Positions 26,028 to 37,788 of a DNA stretch of 64,000 bases are shown here, piece after piece. The stretch lies in the NCBI GenBank assembly GCA_038496445.1, contig JALMLS010000009.1:124001-188000 (forward strand). The letters run 5' to 3'. The stretch comes from Trichosphaerium sp. ATCC 40318. Taxonomy: Eukaryota; Discosea; Flabellinia; Trichosidae. The translations under genes were made by a program, and so were the position numbers. Position 1 is the first letter of the stretch; each line of letters begins with the position of its first letter. The notes under the pieces are model-generated. The model was given only the letters and a program-made list of their open reading frames with translations, ran no database searches and was not told the DNA's origin.

Positions 26028-27571
26028 ACTTCAAAAAACTTTCAGTTTCAAACTGGAAAATGGAAATGAAAAAAAAAAACCCAACAACAATCTTTTTCAT
26101 TTATCATGTAAATAATTAAGTGTAGTCACAATAAAGTGTTTATTTTTAATACTTGTTTTCGTTTTTATTGAGTAAGATTCGTTCTCGTACAAGACTAATG
26201 GAACAAAAATGACTTCAATCTTCGGTACTAAGAACAAAAAAAATACAAGACCGTTTTATCAGATGCAGTATGATTTGGTGTAAGCCTCTTCATCAGTGAA
26301 GGTGTCGTGGTCAAATAGAAAGTTTCAAAATAATTTCCTCATTACGTAATTTATTCAAAATGAGGCAAAAAAACGAAGTCGAGCTCCTACAAAACCGGAA
26401 GACCGATATTATTTACCACCACTCAACCTTAGTCGACAACATCGATGGCCAAGTATTACGAAAACTGAATGAGTGATAGACACTATAAATCGGAATAGTA
26501 ATTTAAAAAAATCAAAAAAATAAAGATGTTTATTACATTTGTTCTATAACTACACTATTGGGCATGACGTCGCCCATTATATCAGTTCTATGTTCCTAAG
26601 TAGTAGATTGTTTATTTGGTTGTGCGAGCTCTTCAACTGCTATTTGTAGACCACAGGTGGCTAGTTTCTTTTTATCGTGAATTCTTGTTTTAATTATTCT
26701 TAGTGTTCGGCATCAACAGGACGTTTAAAATTATTTCTTAACACGTGCCAACTTTGTTTTTCCTTGCTTTTCGTTGTACACTGCGCCAAGGATAGTTTAC
26801 CCAACTCGAGCGTTGGGACGGAACACATTTCTCTAACAACCTCGAAGTTAAATTGCTGGCACTCCATTTGTTGCAACATAGCTATGGATCTGTTTGGACT
26901 ACAACCCAGGCTAATTAGACCGATTTGAAAAGTAACTTATTTGAAGACTACAGAGTATCTAGCAGGCAGGTAAGAGAAGAAACGTATTCTAATGCTTTGT
27001 GGTAAAGCGTTAAGTAGACTTTCCTAAAACAGTGTATTAGGTTTTTGCTCATCTTACTTAACTGGCTAAGCAATTAATGTAAAAATATTGAAGAGGTCGT
27101 TAGTGTAAACGGTGTTAGGCTTAGCATTATTTTGAAAGCTTTTCTTCTCAATATGGTTTCTACAAACGTTTCTGGTAAAATCTTGTTTTTTTCTGAACTT
27201 GTTTTATGTCTTTTCTACTAACGTACATGTTGGTGTCGTTGTAGCTCGCTAGTTTTCTACACCTGTTTCAGCGTAGCTACCAAGGTTTTAATAGGATAAT
27301 GTGACGAAAATGCAGCTATATAAAACATCTACTCCTGCCCAAAACGAATTGAAGAAAAACCAGAAAGCAAAAAAACGCTGCCATCTACTTTTACGTGCAT
27401 TAAACTTCGTACTTACATACAATATACTGTTCTAAACTGTCAAGGAGATTCGCGCAGCTACTTAAACCTGCATAGCACATGCACTGATTCGCCCTTGCGT
27501 TGTCCTATTACATAATGCTATTTAATTGTAGAGCGTAGGTATTCCAAATGGTTTTGTATCTCTACAATTCT
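26028..27571. other. 1.5 kb region without a recognised gene
   Basis: No open frame of useful length with splice signals was seen on either strand, and I did not recognise U1, U2, U4, U5, U6, SRP or RNase P RNA signatures. The stretch is AT-rich with T- and A-runs. It contains the 3' untranslated ends of two convergent genes and is the largest gap in the window. A structured RNA cannot be excluded by eye. Confidence 0.4.
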
Positions 27572-28352
27572 TTATTCCACATACAGCTTGTTAAATAATT
27601 GTACAAAAGACTTATCAGGTTGCTGCCAAGATATATCCAAAACCTGTCGATACAACACAGTTGCCCGTTTCACTGTAAGGCAGTCAGCTCGAAGTAGTTG
27701 AGACAAAATTACATATCCCAATTCACTTCTTGTTGCTTGGTTAACATCAATGCGCACATAGGATTTCTTGTCTGAAGATGGTGCAAACTACAGGGCAGTC
27801 ATTATTGTTGCGTTTCTATTCCTTCAAATTATGTACATTTTCGTTAACTTTCTCTACAGCTTCCTTATAAGCTTGTTTAATCTTAGGTATATAGTCCTTG
27901 AACTGTTCGAAGGTAGCATAATCCCCTGAACCAACGTAAGTTGTAACTCCTCAAAGCACGCACCTACTCGCTTGAACTGCAAGTCTTCTACTTTCAGAGG
28001 CAACCCGTAATATTCAAACGCTTCCAAAATACTCACTACATCTTCAGCTACCAATGTATCTAATGTAACAGAACTAGTATTGTAGAACATTGCAATGTAC
28101 TTGAACTCATCTTTGAACCTTAAAATGTAAGGTGATATATATCCAAACCATATCCAAACACTATGCTAATAAATTATACCTCGAGAGCTCGTATTTATTG
28201 TTTTGATTGTGTTTGGCTTGATTGCTGACTGTTTTGTTAACTAGACTAACCAAAACTGAATCTGGGTGCTTAAGTAAGCTACTACGAGTAATCTCATACT
28301 CTACGGGTGAATGCCCAGGGAAAAAAAACGTAAATGATGCTGTTTCTGTCAT
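27572..28352 (-). CDS. BTB/POZ (T1/KCTD-like) domain protein
   Basis: Minus-strand gene, start 28352, stop at 27572. The first exon opens with a T1-type BTB strand pattern: FFFPGHSPVEYEITRSSLL followed by HPDSVLVSLV, like the TRSTLLRYPDSML element of KCTD proteins. After a short intron come FKDEFKYIAMFY and AEDVVSILEAFEYYGLPL, the helical half of BTB. Two further introns (38 nt, donor GTGCGTG; 49 nt, donor GTACATA) join to a C-terminal helical segment ending QLFNKLYVE. BTB domains dimerise and often link substrates to cullin-3 ligases. No zinc finger, Kelch or channel region is present, so the partner is unknown. About 190 residues. Confidence 0.6.
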
Positions 28353-28588
28353 GATATCTCTCAGAGACTTGGAATAGTAATTAAGCTATCATATTAAGTT
28401 AGGCATAAATGATTGTTGTACCTCGGCATTTAAAAACAAGAAGACCTAGACAAGCCCTAAATATACGCGCTGAGCTAGAACGAACAATATTTAATAGACG
28501 ATAGACATTGGTGTACAATTTTTTTATTTTACATTTTACTGCTACATTCGTAGATAAAAATACGATATTTTCACTGAGGTTTGTTTTG

Positions 28589-30430
28589 TCATGTCTTGCT
28601 TGTTATCACAAAGTTCTCACTTGATTCCATTTTCCACAAATCATCAAAATCGTGCTTTCTCTTGTTCCACATTACACGCCAACCTAGTACTACTGCTCGG
28701 GGATACTTTTCTTCATCATTTACTACTGGTGTTGTAATATTCATACTACCAACACGATCCCTAAAATCACTGAAAGTTTCTTCATCAACTTGATCAAGAA
28801 TTGCTCCATATCTGAGATTGTATTGACGTTAATATGGAGTAAAAGCAAATTGGAAAACAAAGCAACATAACAAGCAACAATCGCAAAACCCAAACCAATT
28901 TTTCTCTTTGACAAACTTGGTACGTACTTGACAGCATTCCAAAAGAATGGTACACGTGGTACTTTTTTAAGTTCATATTTTATCACCTTCCATACACGTG
29001 ATGGTGTAAGAACAGATAAATGAGGTACGATCTGATGATGCCAAGTTGTTGGTTCATGTTGCATCCGTCTTGAGTCTGTTGAAGGAAGGGAAAAAGACCA
29101 TTGTAGTAGCCGCTCTTTTGTACTTATTGATACTTGCTTATTCTCAATATCTATAAGAGATAACATACGTAATAAATGAGGCCATAGTGTTAAGCTTCTC
29201 TGCATGGTAAGTACATCACAAAATTTCTTAGGTAATGTTGCAGCTGTACAATTAAAAATATCTGTCAAGTCTTTCATACTCATTTTCGCCCAGTATGGCG
29301 CCATGAGCGCAGCTGATGAAGTAGGTACTTCCCAGTAATAGTAAGTTGTCGTGATGAAGTCATATAGATATGCTTTAGCAACAGCAAATGACGCTTTATC
29401 ACATGTTTCATTTAATATTTTAAAAGCCTTGTTATTTAACCTTAAAGGTTCATTTGGAAGCTTCCTAATTATACATGCTCGTTCCCCAATGAACTCTAGA
29501 CAATCGTGAGTACAAAGAATAGTGATGTTACTGGTGAGGGCTATGTGATATAAAGGCATTACATACTTCCGTAGTAGGCATAGTTCATCGCTGGGCTTGA
29601 AAAGCCATTTGCAAATCCGAAGCCATGTTTGATAATCAATGCCGCATCAACAGCCTCTCCTTCAACTTGAAGAACTTTAGCAATTGGCTGTACAACAGAA
29701 GCATGCATTGCCAATAAACCACAACATTTTAATGCCTCTTGTACCTAATAGAAAATAAGGTTAGTAACAACATAAAAAATTAATGACATCGATTGTAACA
29801 CGAGATGTTTACTAGAATAATGTCACGTTCAAAAAGCATCAGGCACGTTACAAGCTTGGCACATAGTGATATCTGAAAATGTTTGCTGAAGTTTTTGAAT
29901 ACTAGCTAGATTATAAACGTTTCTAACGTTAGTGTCGCTCATGTAGAACAGCTCTAGTGCTTTGCTGAACTGTTGGGTTTTTTTTTCACTCTTTTTGCTC
30001 AAAAATAACGTACAAGTTGCACAGGTATAATACCAGTTAAGAAGGCATCGTAGAACGATGAATCCAAATTAGTATAATTATTTAGAAGCCAATTAAAGCC
30101 CTCAACATGTTCTGATACCGTAAGACAAGTCACCTTTGATTTCTTGTTCTCTATCTGCTCTAATTGCGTTGATAGAACGCTGCTTAAGATTGCAAACCGT
30201 CTGGGTACTTTAAATACCTTTTCAGAACCTTTAGGTCCCGCTTTAGCGTACAGCATACTCAATAGAGACACTATGAAGCGGGGAAACCTATGTTCTGTTT
30301 TTGGCAACAAAGCTGAAAAAAAAAGAAAATGACGAAAGTCAATGTGCGTAAACGACAATCTCAGAATCTCAGTCACTGTAGGCGCAAAAAGCGATCCACT
30401 CTCGCACAAGGATTCCTTTAACTTGCCCAA
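28589..30430 (-). CDS. Unrecognised multi-exon protein with a membrane helix
   Basis: A minus-strand run of coding-like exons from about 30430 to a stop at 28589. Segments include SGSLFAPTVTEILRLSF, a helical Lys-rich stretch (VPRRFAILSSVLSTQLEQI), and KPSDELCLLRKYVMPLYHI joined without a break to ITILCTHDCLEFIGE. A hydrophobic segment IGLGFAIVACYVALF could span a membrane, and the C-terminus ends SENFVITSKT. I do not recognise the family. No ATG was found at the 5' end (the frame opens without one near 30455), so the first exon is unresolved; an internal join near 29600 is also uncertain. It is head-to-head with the methyltransferase gene at 30499. Confidence 0.5.
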
Positions 30431-30498
30431 GAACGGTCCTTTTGAACCTCAGAAAGTGCAACAAGTCGAGTTTACCAAGCTTGACAACGTAAATCAAG

Positions 30499-31587
30499 AT
30501 GAGCTATGCTATCTTAGCGCTGTTGGGTTTTGTGTGCCTTTTAGTAAGCACGTCGAGTGCTGGATCATGTCATGGCGATTTTTGTAAAGGCGAGATAGAC
30601 ATGGAAAGTTTTTATAGCAAACTGACGTTTTATGGTGATATCCAACTAAATGGTATCAGCAATCACGTGGTATTCAAATTTAACATATTTTAGGCCACAT
30701 TGACCTAAAATATGTTCCAGAAGGCGCTGCATCATGTAAATCAGGGTTGAGAGCGTCCATACACTCGCTAGACGCTGAGTTCGACTTGTTGACGACAAAG
30801 CCAGGTTCAAACAGCAAAATACTTGACCTAGGCTCTGGTATGGGCTTCGTATCACGTTATGTGGCCACAAAGTTTAATGCACACGTGGAAGCCGTTAACG
30901 TCGTGCCGTTACAAATAGCGTAGCGATGGCTAAAGCATGGGGAGTGGATCACTTGGTTAATGTACGTGTTGTAGTTGCTGGTAGCCCCTTACTTCTTCAG
31001 GTAATGGAAGGAAATATCTCAAAGCCCTTGCCGTTTGAGGACGAATCTTTCGATGTTGTCATAGCCAATGCTGTATTCTGTACTCTTACAATAGCGGAGA
31101 GACATTCAGTGCTGCAAGAAATCAACAGAGTGCTGAAGCCTAAAGGTTGATTGACAAGAGTATATCCACATTGCCTAATGCATACAAAGGTCAGCTCCTA
31201 ATGACAGACTTTCACCCTGGGTCTGAAGATAAGAAAGAAGCGTACTTGGAATTTGAAGAGCAATGGGGAGGAAAGGATCCTTACACACCTGAAGAACAGC
31301 GAGCAGTGATTGTGGATGCAGGCGAGTTGGCAAGCTTTTAGTTGAATAATGTTTACAGTTTTTTAGGGTTTAATCAAGTCGAACACGTGATACATAAACC
31401 AGAAAACATATTCCCAGTTGATGTAGAACCTAATCGGTTTATTTTGGAGGTTAACATTTTGGTTGTTACTACGACTCTAATAGACTCTTAGGAAGTTTTG
31501 TTACCCGAAGAAGTAGATTACTTAGTTGATTTAGAAAGAGCACAAACCATTGTTATTAAAGAAGGTATTGGTAAACATAACAGTTAA
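30499..31587 (+). CDS. Secreted or ER SAM-dependent methyltransferase, apparent frameshift
   Basis: Starts with a signal peptide (MSYAILALLGFVCLLVSTSSAG). After an intron it continues GHIDLKYVPEGAASC, then the SAM-binding motif I (ILDLGSGMGFVSRYVA). Post-motif strands follow: FEDESFDVVIANAVF and the LQEINRVLKPKG end of the Rossmann core, all class I methyltransferase features, closest in flavour to sterol- or small-molecule methyltransferases. At about 30920, between NVVPLQ and AMAKAWGV, the frame changes by one base with no room for an intron. Thus the copy is either broken or carries a sequence error. The join near 31322 needs either a GC donor (GCGAGT) or an alternative 33-nt intron. Stop 31585-31587. 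Substrate unknown; secretion is an inference from the leader. Confidence 0.65.
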
Positions 31588-31906
31588 ATTTACTGATGTA
31601 AATAGGAACTATGTTATGGCTGTTCTGGATAGCCACGAAGGCATAACACTTTAACGCAGCCGCTACTTTTGTTCCGAAGTGGTCTTGACGTCAACTTTTC
31701 GTACACGTTGTTCGCTATGAGCTACCGTAATAATTCTTGTTATTTTACAAATTCGTATTGATACTGTTCACCAGATCTATTACACGCACAAAAAAATGTG
31801 CACAGCGTTTTAAGTCCAAATAGCAAACCGGAAAAATAAGGAGAATTATTTCAATCTTTTTCTGGTTTTAGGCCGCATCACGTGAAAGCGAAAACAACAA
31901 AAAATA
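31588..31906. other. Intergenic region, no gene seen
   Basis: 319 bases between two tandem genes. No coding signal. It contains CACGTG at about 31879, close upstream of the dehydrogenase start, which could be an E-box-type site but is one of many copies in the window. Confidence 0.4.
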
Positions 31907-33285
31907 ATGGATAAACCGATTTTAACTAGATTCTCTCTAAAAGATAAAGTTTGCCTTGTAACCGGTACGATACGAGAAACACAACACTTTTAAGGCTAAT
32001 GGCAGTGTTACAGGTGGAGGTAATACGATTCATTCTGAAGCTACTCTAAACGGTTATTAAATCGCTGTAGGTCAAGGTATTGGGCGTGGATACTGTCATG
32101 CGCTAGGAGAAGCAGGCGCTAGTGTAGCGGTAGTTGATATTGTACTATCACGTGCCGAAACCGTAGTGAAAGAGCTACAAGACAAGAAAATAGATGCCTT
32201 GGGTACACAACCTTCTTTTTCTTCTTTTTTCTTTGTTTTAATCGATTATTAGCTATCAAAGCGGATGTCACCAACAAAGGTAGCGCGTGACAGCGGTTTT
32301 TTTTCTTTCCCTACCTACGTGTTAACAAAAATTTTCAAGAAAACGTAAACGACATGATTGCGAAAATCATTGCTTGGAAAGGTGCATTACATATTGCTGT
32401 ACGTATTTTGTCACGTGTTGAAAACTGGATCCACACTTACATTCTTAGGTCAACAATGCTGGTATTGTTTTTAATGAAAGTGCCGAGACTATGACAGAAG
32501 ATCATTGGGACTCGTAAGTTTACCATTTCAAGTTTTTTACCTTTGCCTTTTTTTCTTTCTTTTTTACTGAAAGACATTAGGGTTATCAATGTTAACTTGA
32601 AAGGTAGTGGTTAATTTAGTACCAAACTGATAAACCCCAGGTGTCTTTTTATGCTCTCAAGCAGAAGCTAAGGCTATGTTTGCTAACAAATACGGAAAGA
32701 TCATTAACAGTACGCACTTGATTCAAAAAGAACGACTCCAAACGCTTTTTTTTAATTACTCTAGCTGCTTCAATGTCTGGTAGTATCGTTAATCATCCTC
32801 AACCTCAGGCACGTGTCAACAACTTATTTTTGAAGAAACAAGAAACCAATCACGTGACTAATGGCTATTATTTCTAGTGTTCGTACAACGCCAGTAAAGC
32901 TGGTGTAGTACACTTAACAAAGAGCATGGCAGCGGAGTGGGCACCGAAAGGCATTCGTGTCAACAGTATTAGGTTAGTTATCTGTCCAAACAAAATGATT
33001 GGGGTTTTTTAAGTACTTCTTGTTGAAGCTAATAACTATAGCCCTGGATACATCAACACTGAGCTTAATCAAAAACCGCATCTTGAAGAAATAAAATCAA
33101 AATGGCTTGAAGATACACCAGCTGGTGTAATGGGAGAGGTTTCTGATTTACAAGGCGCAGTGGTTTTCTTGGCTTCACCAGCTAGCGGTACGTCGACTTT
33201 CAACTCTTGTACTGAACCCTAACGTTTCTTAGACTTCATGACTGGTCATGACATGATAATCGATGGAGGTTTTACACTATGGTAA
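31907..33285 (+). CDS. Short-chain dehydrogenase/reductase (polyol-type)
   Basis: About ten small exons that join into a complete classical SDR of about 260 residues. Start ATG at 31907 ([15 protein letters not shown]). The cofactor loop TGGGQGIGRG is assembled across two introns. Also present are VDIVLS after beta-2, NNAGIV, the active-site Ser region (TASMSGSIV) and YNASKAG with the Tyr-x-x-x-Lys pair. The tail after it includes SPGYINTEL and the C-terminal [10 protein letters not shown]; stop at 33283-33285. This is the same arrangement as fungal and plant mannitol, arabinitol or sorbitol dehydrogenases, so a sugar-alcohol/ketose reaction with NADP(H) or NAD(H) is likely. One intron (32809-32877) has a GC donor (GCACGTG). 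All family residues needed for catalysis are present. Confidence 0.88.
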
Positions 33286-33666
33286 TAAACTAGCCCATTA
33301 CTAACACAAGTGTACAATGGCTAAGCGTCTCAGATTAAAATCAAGACAATAAACATACAATACAAATTCTTGTCTGTTTTTTTTTGGTTATGAAATCATT
33401 CCCCAATACGTAAAACAAAGCGGCAAACATTGTGGATGTTGAAAGTATGAGAAAAAGAACCATAAAGAGGGTCTCTTTCGCCTACGCTATGTAAAGGAAG
33501 GCCAAACCGTAGTCACTTATGATGTGTAATTCCTTTTTTTTCTTTAATTTTTTTCTCATCAAAAATAGTTTACAAATAATAGTGTTTACTGGAACACATC
33601 TAAAGTTGTCTCCTGGCTACTAGTTCACAATGACGACCTACATAACAATATATCAAAACACAAACA
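33286..33666. other. Convergent intergenic region
   Basis: 381 bases between the stop of the dehydrogenase and the end of the Pro-Thr surface protein. T-rich and A-rich runs consistent with two 3' untranslated regions. No gene seen. Confidence 0.4.
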
Positions 33667-36491
33667 CTACAAGCAACAACAAAACAAAACAATACCTGTA
33701 AAGCCAAAGAACTCTGGGACACTTGGATTATTAGCCCAGTGATGGCAAAAGCAAACGCCAAACAAAAAGATACCTACGAAAAAAAAAGGAAATAAACAAT
33801 TGAATTCTTAGTAAACGTGGCCACGTGATGCGACATTGCCAAAACGGGCGAAAAAAAATTAATCCTTACCGTTACCGTTACAATTATTTGCCAGTCCAGA
33901 TGAAGGACATTGGCCTGGTTCATCAGCTATACAACATTAGAATATTATCAGTTGCCTAGTACTTATTTACCTTTTTGGAAACACACTGTACAACTTGGTG
34001 GCGCAGGTGCTACTGGTGGTTGCGTTGTAGGTGCTAGAGTAGTTGGAGCTAGGGTTGTTGGAGGCTGAGTTGTTGGTGCCGCCGTTGTTGGTGGTGTTGT
34101 GGTTGGTGGTAAGGTCGTTGGTGGCGCTGTTGTTGGTGGTGTTGTGGTTGGTGGTAAGGTCGTTGGTGGAGCCGTGGTTGGTGGCAGTGTTGTTGGTGGC
34201 AGCGTGGTTGGAGGTAGCGTGGTAGGTGGTAATGTTGTAGGTGGCAAAGTTGTTGGTGGTAGCGTAGTTGGTGGTAGTGTTGTTGGTGGTACAGTGGTAG
34301 GTGGCAAGGTGGTTGGTGGCGCTGTAGTAGGTGGCATCGTTGTTGGTGGCAATGTTGTAGGGGGTGCTGTTGTCGGTGGTAAGGTAGTTGGTGGTAACGT
34401 GGTTGGAGGTAGCGTGGTTGGTGGTAATGTTGTTGGGGCGGCCGTTGTAGGTGGTACTGTACTTGGCGGTTCTGTGGTAGGCGGCAGTGTAGGAGGTAAG
34501 GTTGTTGGAGGCAAAGTTGTAGGAGGCAAGGTTGTAGGTGGTAGTGTGGTTGGAGGTAATGTAGTAGGTGGTACTGTGGTTGGAGGTAGTGTTGTTGGAG
34601 CGTCAGTTGTCGGAGGTAAGGTAGTAGGTGGTAGTGTGGTTGGAGGTAATGTAGTAGGTGGTACTGTTGTAGGAGGTAAGGTGGTTGGTGGTAGTGTTGT
34701 TGGGGCGTCAGTTGTCGGAGGCAAAGTTGTAGGAGGTAGTGTGGTAGGAGGTAAAGTAGTAGGCGGCGCAGTTGGAGCCAATGTGGTAGGTGGCGCCGTT
34801 GTTGGAGGTGTAGTTGTTGGTGCCTCTGTTGTAGGTGGTGCTGCTGTTGGTGAATCAGTTGTAGGAGTTACAGTGGTTGGAGCCTCTGTAGTTGGAACCT
34901 GAGTAGGTGGTGGAGCAGCAATGCCATCAAGCACTGCCTCAATTACATTTAGTGAATCTTGTAGGTCTCCATTGTTTCCTGCATAGAAGATTTTGATTAG
35001 CTCAGCCTCTCTGTTGTAACCCATTAACGGTAAACTAGCTGGAAGCGATATACGAATGGTATTAGAGGCATCAGAAGGGTCTAATACTTGTCAGCGATAT
35101 CTTCATTATAAAACCTGTATTGCAAGTGCGTACCAGTACAAGAGTACTTGATAATCGTAATATCTCCGTCCATAATTGACATATCTCCAAATACGGCTAG
35201 TAAAAGAAGATTATTGATAAATCTATTTTCGGTACTTGTACATACTGTTTACGAGCTCCATACGTATTTCATCCACTGTTAATGGTGGATCGCTACATTC
35301 TGAGAGCTTAAGAGTTACGCTAAAAATAAACATAAGTATTAATATACAGCACATTGTACAGTATGTAAGTATATACCTTGGTGCTGTAAGTATTGATTCT
35401 TCATACAGGTCAGCACGGAATATACCTGAACCAGATCTAAATGACCTGAAAATACTTGATACCCTGCGTCTGATTATCAGACGCCTCCAACTAAAACTAA
35501 ATTTGACACCAAATCCAACATTTTGGTCATTAGCACCTGAGAAGTAAGGTAAGCATTTCTTTTTGCCAAAAAAATTTCGCAGCGTTGAAGCAGAACAACA
35601 ATGTTGTGTTACGATGTGTAAGGCGTACCTAGTCCCTGTTGGACTTGTCCTCTAATTGGCATACGGAATATGTAGTATTCTACAAGGTTAGGATCTCCAA
35701 TACGGAACAACCGACCTGAATAGCGGTTAATATAGAAAAGGTTTTTTTTTTTTTCTAAAAATGAGTCACCTGTTGCAAAGCGCCAGCAAGCCCAACAGTC
35801 AGTTAATTCTCCACAGTTATTCCCTTTTGTAGTTTCTAGCTTAGAGAATGGTAGAGTACACTTCTTTGATAGTATAAAAGTCAGTTGTAGCTGATAGACA
35901 CGTGTCGTTGTTGGATCAAAGCGATCTCTTGCTCTACAGCGTTTGTGAGCACTTTGCAACTTTTTGTACTTTGTTTTCAATTCGACTAAAAACCGCTAGG
36001 GTCGTATTTGAAGCGTTGCGAAGCACAGATAGAAATGTACGTTTATGGAACCAAAAACCGTACCTAACAACCTTGGCAGTAATTGTTGCTTGTTGTATCC
36101 GTAAGGTACTTACACGCTTAGTGTACGAGTAGAAAACGTTGGTACCCACTAAATCTTCGGGTGCTACAGAGCAATTATAAGGTATTTTGTGAGTAACCAA
36201 CGCACCATCAGCGCCCAAGGTGCGTTTTTCGCGAAAGTAAAAAGTTCCAGCTCCAGGCATCTTTAAAGCCATTCTCTGGCAACGTTTACAGCGGCACGTC
36301 TTGTTTACCCTTCTATTTTGTATGATTGGATTACCAACCCGCAATTGAAATGGTTCTTCTCCATCTTGTACTGAAGGGAATTCAATTGGGTAATTACAAT
36401 ACTCTGGAGGCGTGTAGGAAGTAAACAGGTTAAAGAAAATCGCCTGTGTTGCTGGTACAATCAAACAGAGTACCAACAGGCAAAATCTCAT
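33667..36491 (-). CDS. Cys-rich surface protein with a long Pro-Thr mucin-like repeat
   Basis: Minus-strand gene from 36491 (signal peptide MRFCLLVLCLIVPATQA) to about 33667. The N-terminal ectodomain is Cys-rich (NKTCRCKRCQ, ELTDCWACWRF) and is followed by several small exons of unrecognised type. A large exon (34.0-35.0 kb) then encodes about 300 residues of a five-residue repeat (PPTTL and variants PPTTD, PPTTA, PPTTV), likely heavily O-glycosylated. After it come PSCTVCFQKGK and a Cys-containing exon (ADEPGQCPSSG). The C-terminus ends in a hydrophobic segment near GIVLFCC, which could anchor it. An intron option changes the last few residues. Likely a cell-surface or wall protein. The 15-bp repeat is a hotspot for length change. 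Confidence 0.75.
34010..34920. repeat. 15-bp coding minisatellite (Pro-Pro-Thr-Thr-Leu units)
   Basis: About 900 bases of imperfect tandem repeat with a 15-base unit, seen on the plus strand as GGTGGTAgTGTTGTT-like units. Read on the minus strand it gives PPTTx. The long plus-strand Val-Val-Gly-Gly open frame over the same interval is a by-product of the repeat. The variable fifth residue (L, D, A, V, M, T) shows units diverging by point changes rather than perfect homogenisation. Confidence 0.85.
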
Positions 36492-36628
36492 AACTTGGCT
36501 ATTAATGCTGGTTTAAAGCTGTTTTGGACTAATCTCAAACAACGCCAAAAAACAAAAAAGTCAACGGTGCTAAAAACACACAATTTATTGAAATGAGGTG
36601 AAAACTAGTACAATTAGTTTATGAGAAC

Positions 36629-37643
36629 TTAAAGCTTTTGACAAGCTTGAGTCACCTTATCAGGACAACCAGACTTTGGTGCGATGACAACTAAATAGCA
36701 AAAAAGTAAATAAAATTGGTTCACAAAAAAAAACGGAGAACATTTAAAAAAAACCGTACAGCAGTAGTTTACGGCGCCACCTTGGCCCAAGGAGATAGGC
36801 CACTGTCTACTAATATCGAGGAGACCCTCCGTTCTTCCCATACGTCTTTCTAAATAACATGTGAGCACTCATTTTAAAACTAAAATAAAACAATGCGCAC
36901 CTCTTCCCTTTTGATGCTCGTAGACCTCAAGCCATTTGTAGTCATCTTTTTGAAGACCAAATTTCTCTGTAAGCATGTAGCACAAAGAATCAACGTTGGT
37001 GTCGGTAGTTACGGCGATGGTTTTGTAAGAGCGGTTACGAAGGTAAATTTTGAGGTTTGTCTAGAAGGTGTCAGTTAGGGCCTGTAGTATCAGAAAAAGA
37101 TCACTAAAAGCGCGTAATATGGTAATAAACCTACTTTTGGCAAGTTAGTCGCTGGTTTAAACGAGACATTAGCGTTGGAGGCAGTTGGCTCTTCATCTTC
37201 AGAGTCGCTGGAGTCAGATTCTAATTCCCCACGAGTGTCATACGCATCTATGTTTGGTTAGACAATATAAAACGTGATATAGTACCTTGAAGTTGATCCT
37301 GAAGCCATTTGATGGCCAAATCAAACGCTGAGACACCCTTTTTATTAGGTATGAAAGGATCAGCGTTATGATGCTTTATAAGCCAGATTGCGATTTTATC
37401 GTAACGGTTTAACACCAAATGGTGTATTGGTGTACGTCCGTACTTGTTTCGCGCATTTGGGTCAGCACCGTAGTCAATTAGAAGTTCTATTGTTTCTAAG
37501 TTGCCTTTGGCGCACGCTAAATGCAACGGAGTGGCATTTCGATCGAAATCACCCTCATTGACGTCGTGGCCGTTGTCCAGTAAGTATTTAATACGCTTCC
37601 AATCATTTGTTTCAGCGGCGGAAAATATGTCGTAAGAGCTCAT
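36629..37643 (-). CDS. Ankyrin-repeat + Ras-association (RA) domain protein
   Basis: Minus-strand gene, start 37643, stop 36629. The first exon has three to four ankyrin repeats (NATPLHLACAKGNLETIELL, YGRTPIHHLVLNRYDKIAIW). A Ser/Asp/Glu-rich acidic linker follows (LESDSSDSEDEE). After an intron a ubiquitin-fold RA-type domain reads LKIYLRNRSYKTIAVTTDTN, then VDSLCYMLTEKFGL and YKWLEVYEHQKG. It continues in later exons (ERRMGRTEGLLDISRQWPIS, then VVIAPKSGC). RA domains bind GTP-loaded Ras-family proteins. The protein is probably a small Ras effector or scaffold. It is divergently placed 145 bases from the F-box-LRR-RPA gene. The RA call rests on the beta-grasp pattern and is less certain than the ankyrin part. 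Confidence 0.75.
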
Positions 37644-37788
37644 TTTGGTTTATTGTAGCTGTCGCGACTAAAAAAGGATTTTGACCGAGTTTTGACTTTG
37701 AACAGAAAAAGTTATTTAATTCTGGGAACAACAGATTGGAAAGCGTACATAATAAACGCTCAACTAATACTTAACACAATACGTTAAC
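37644..37788. promoter_or_regulatory. Short divergent promoter region
   Basis: 145 bases between the start codons of the ankyrin-RA gene (minus) and the F-box-LRR gene (plus). Both promoters must lie here or within the genes. No specific element recognised. Confidence 0.45.

Noticed and set aside
27000-27500. Possible spliceosomal or other small RNA
   Set aside because: No U-RNA, SRP or RNase P signature could be matched by eye; kept only as a region to test.
34099-34902. 267-residue Val-Val-Gly-Gly open frame on the plus strand
   Set aside because: It is the complement of the Pro-Pro-Thr-Thr repeat of the minus-strand surface protein, which has a signal peptide and flanking exons. The plus frame has no such support.
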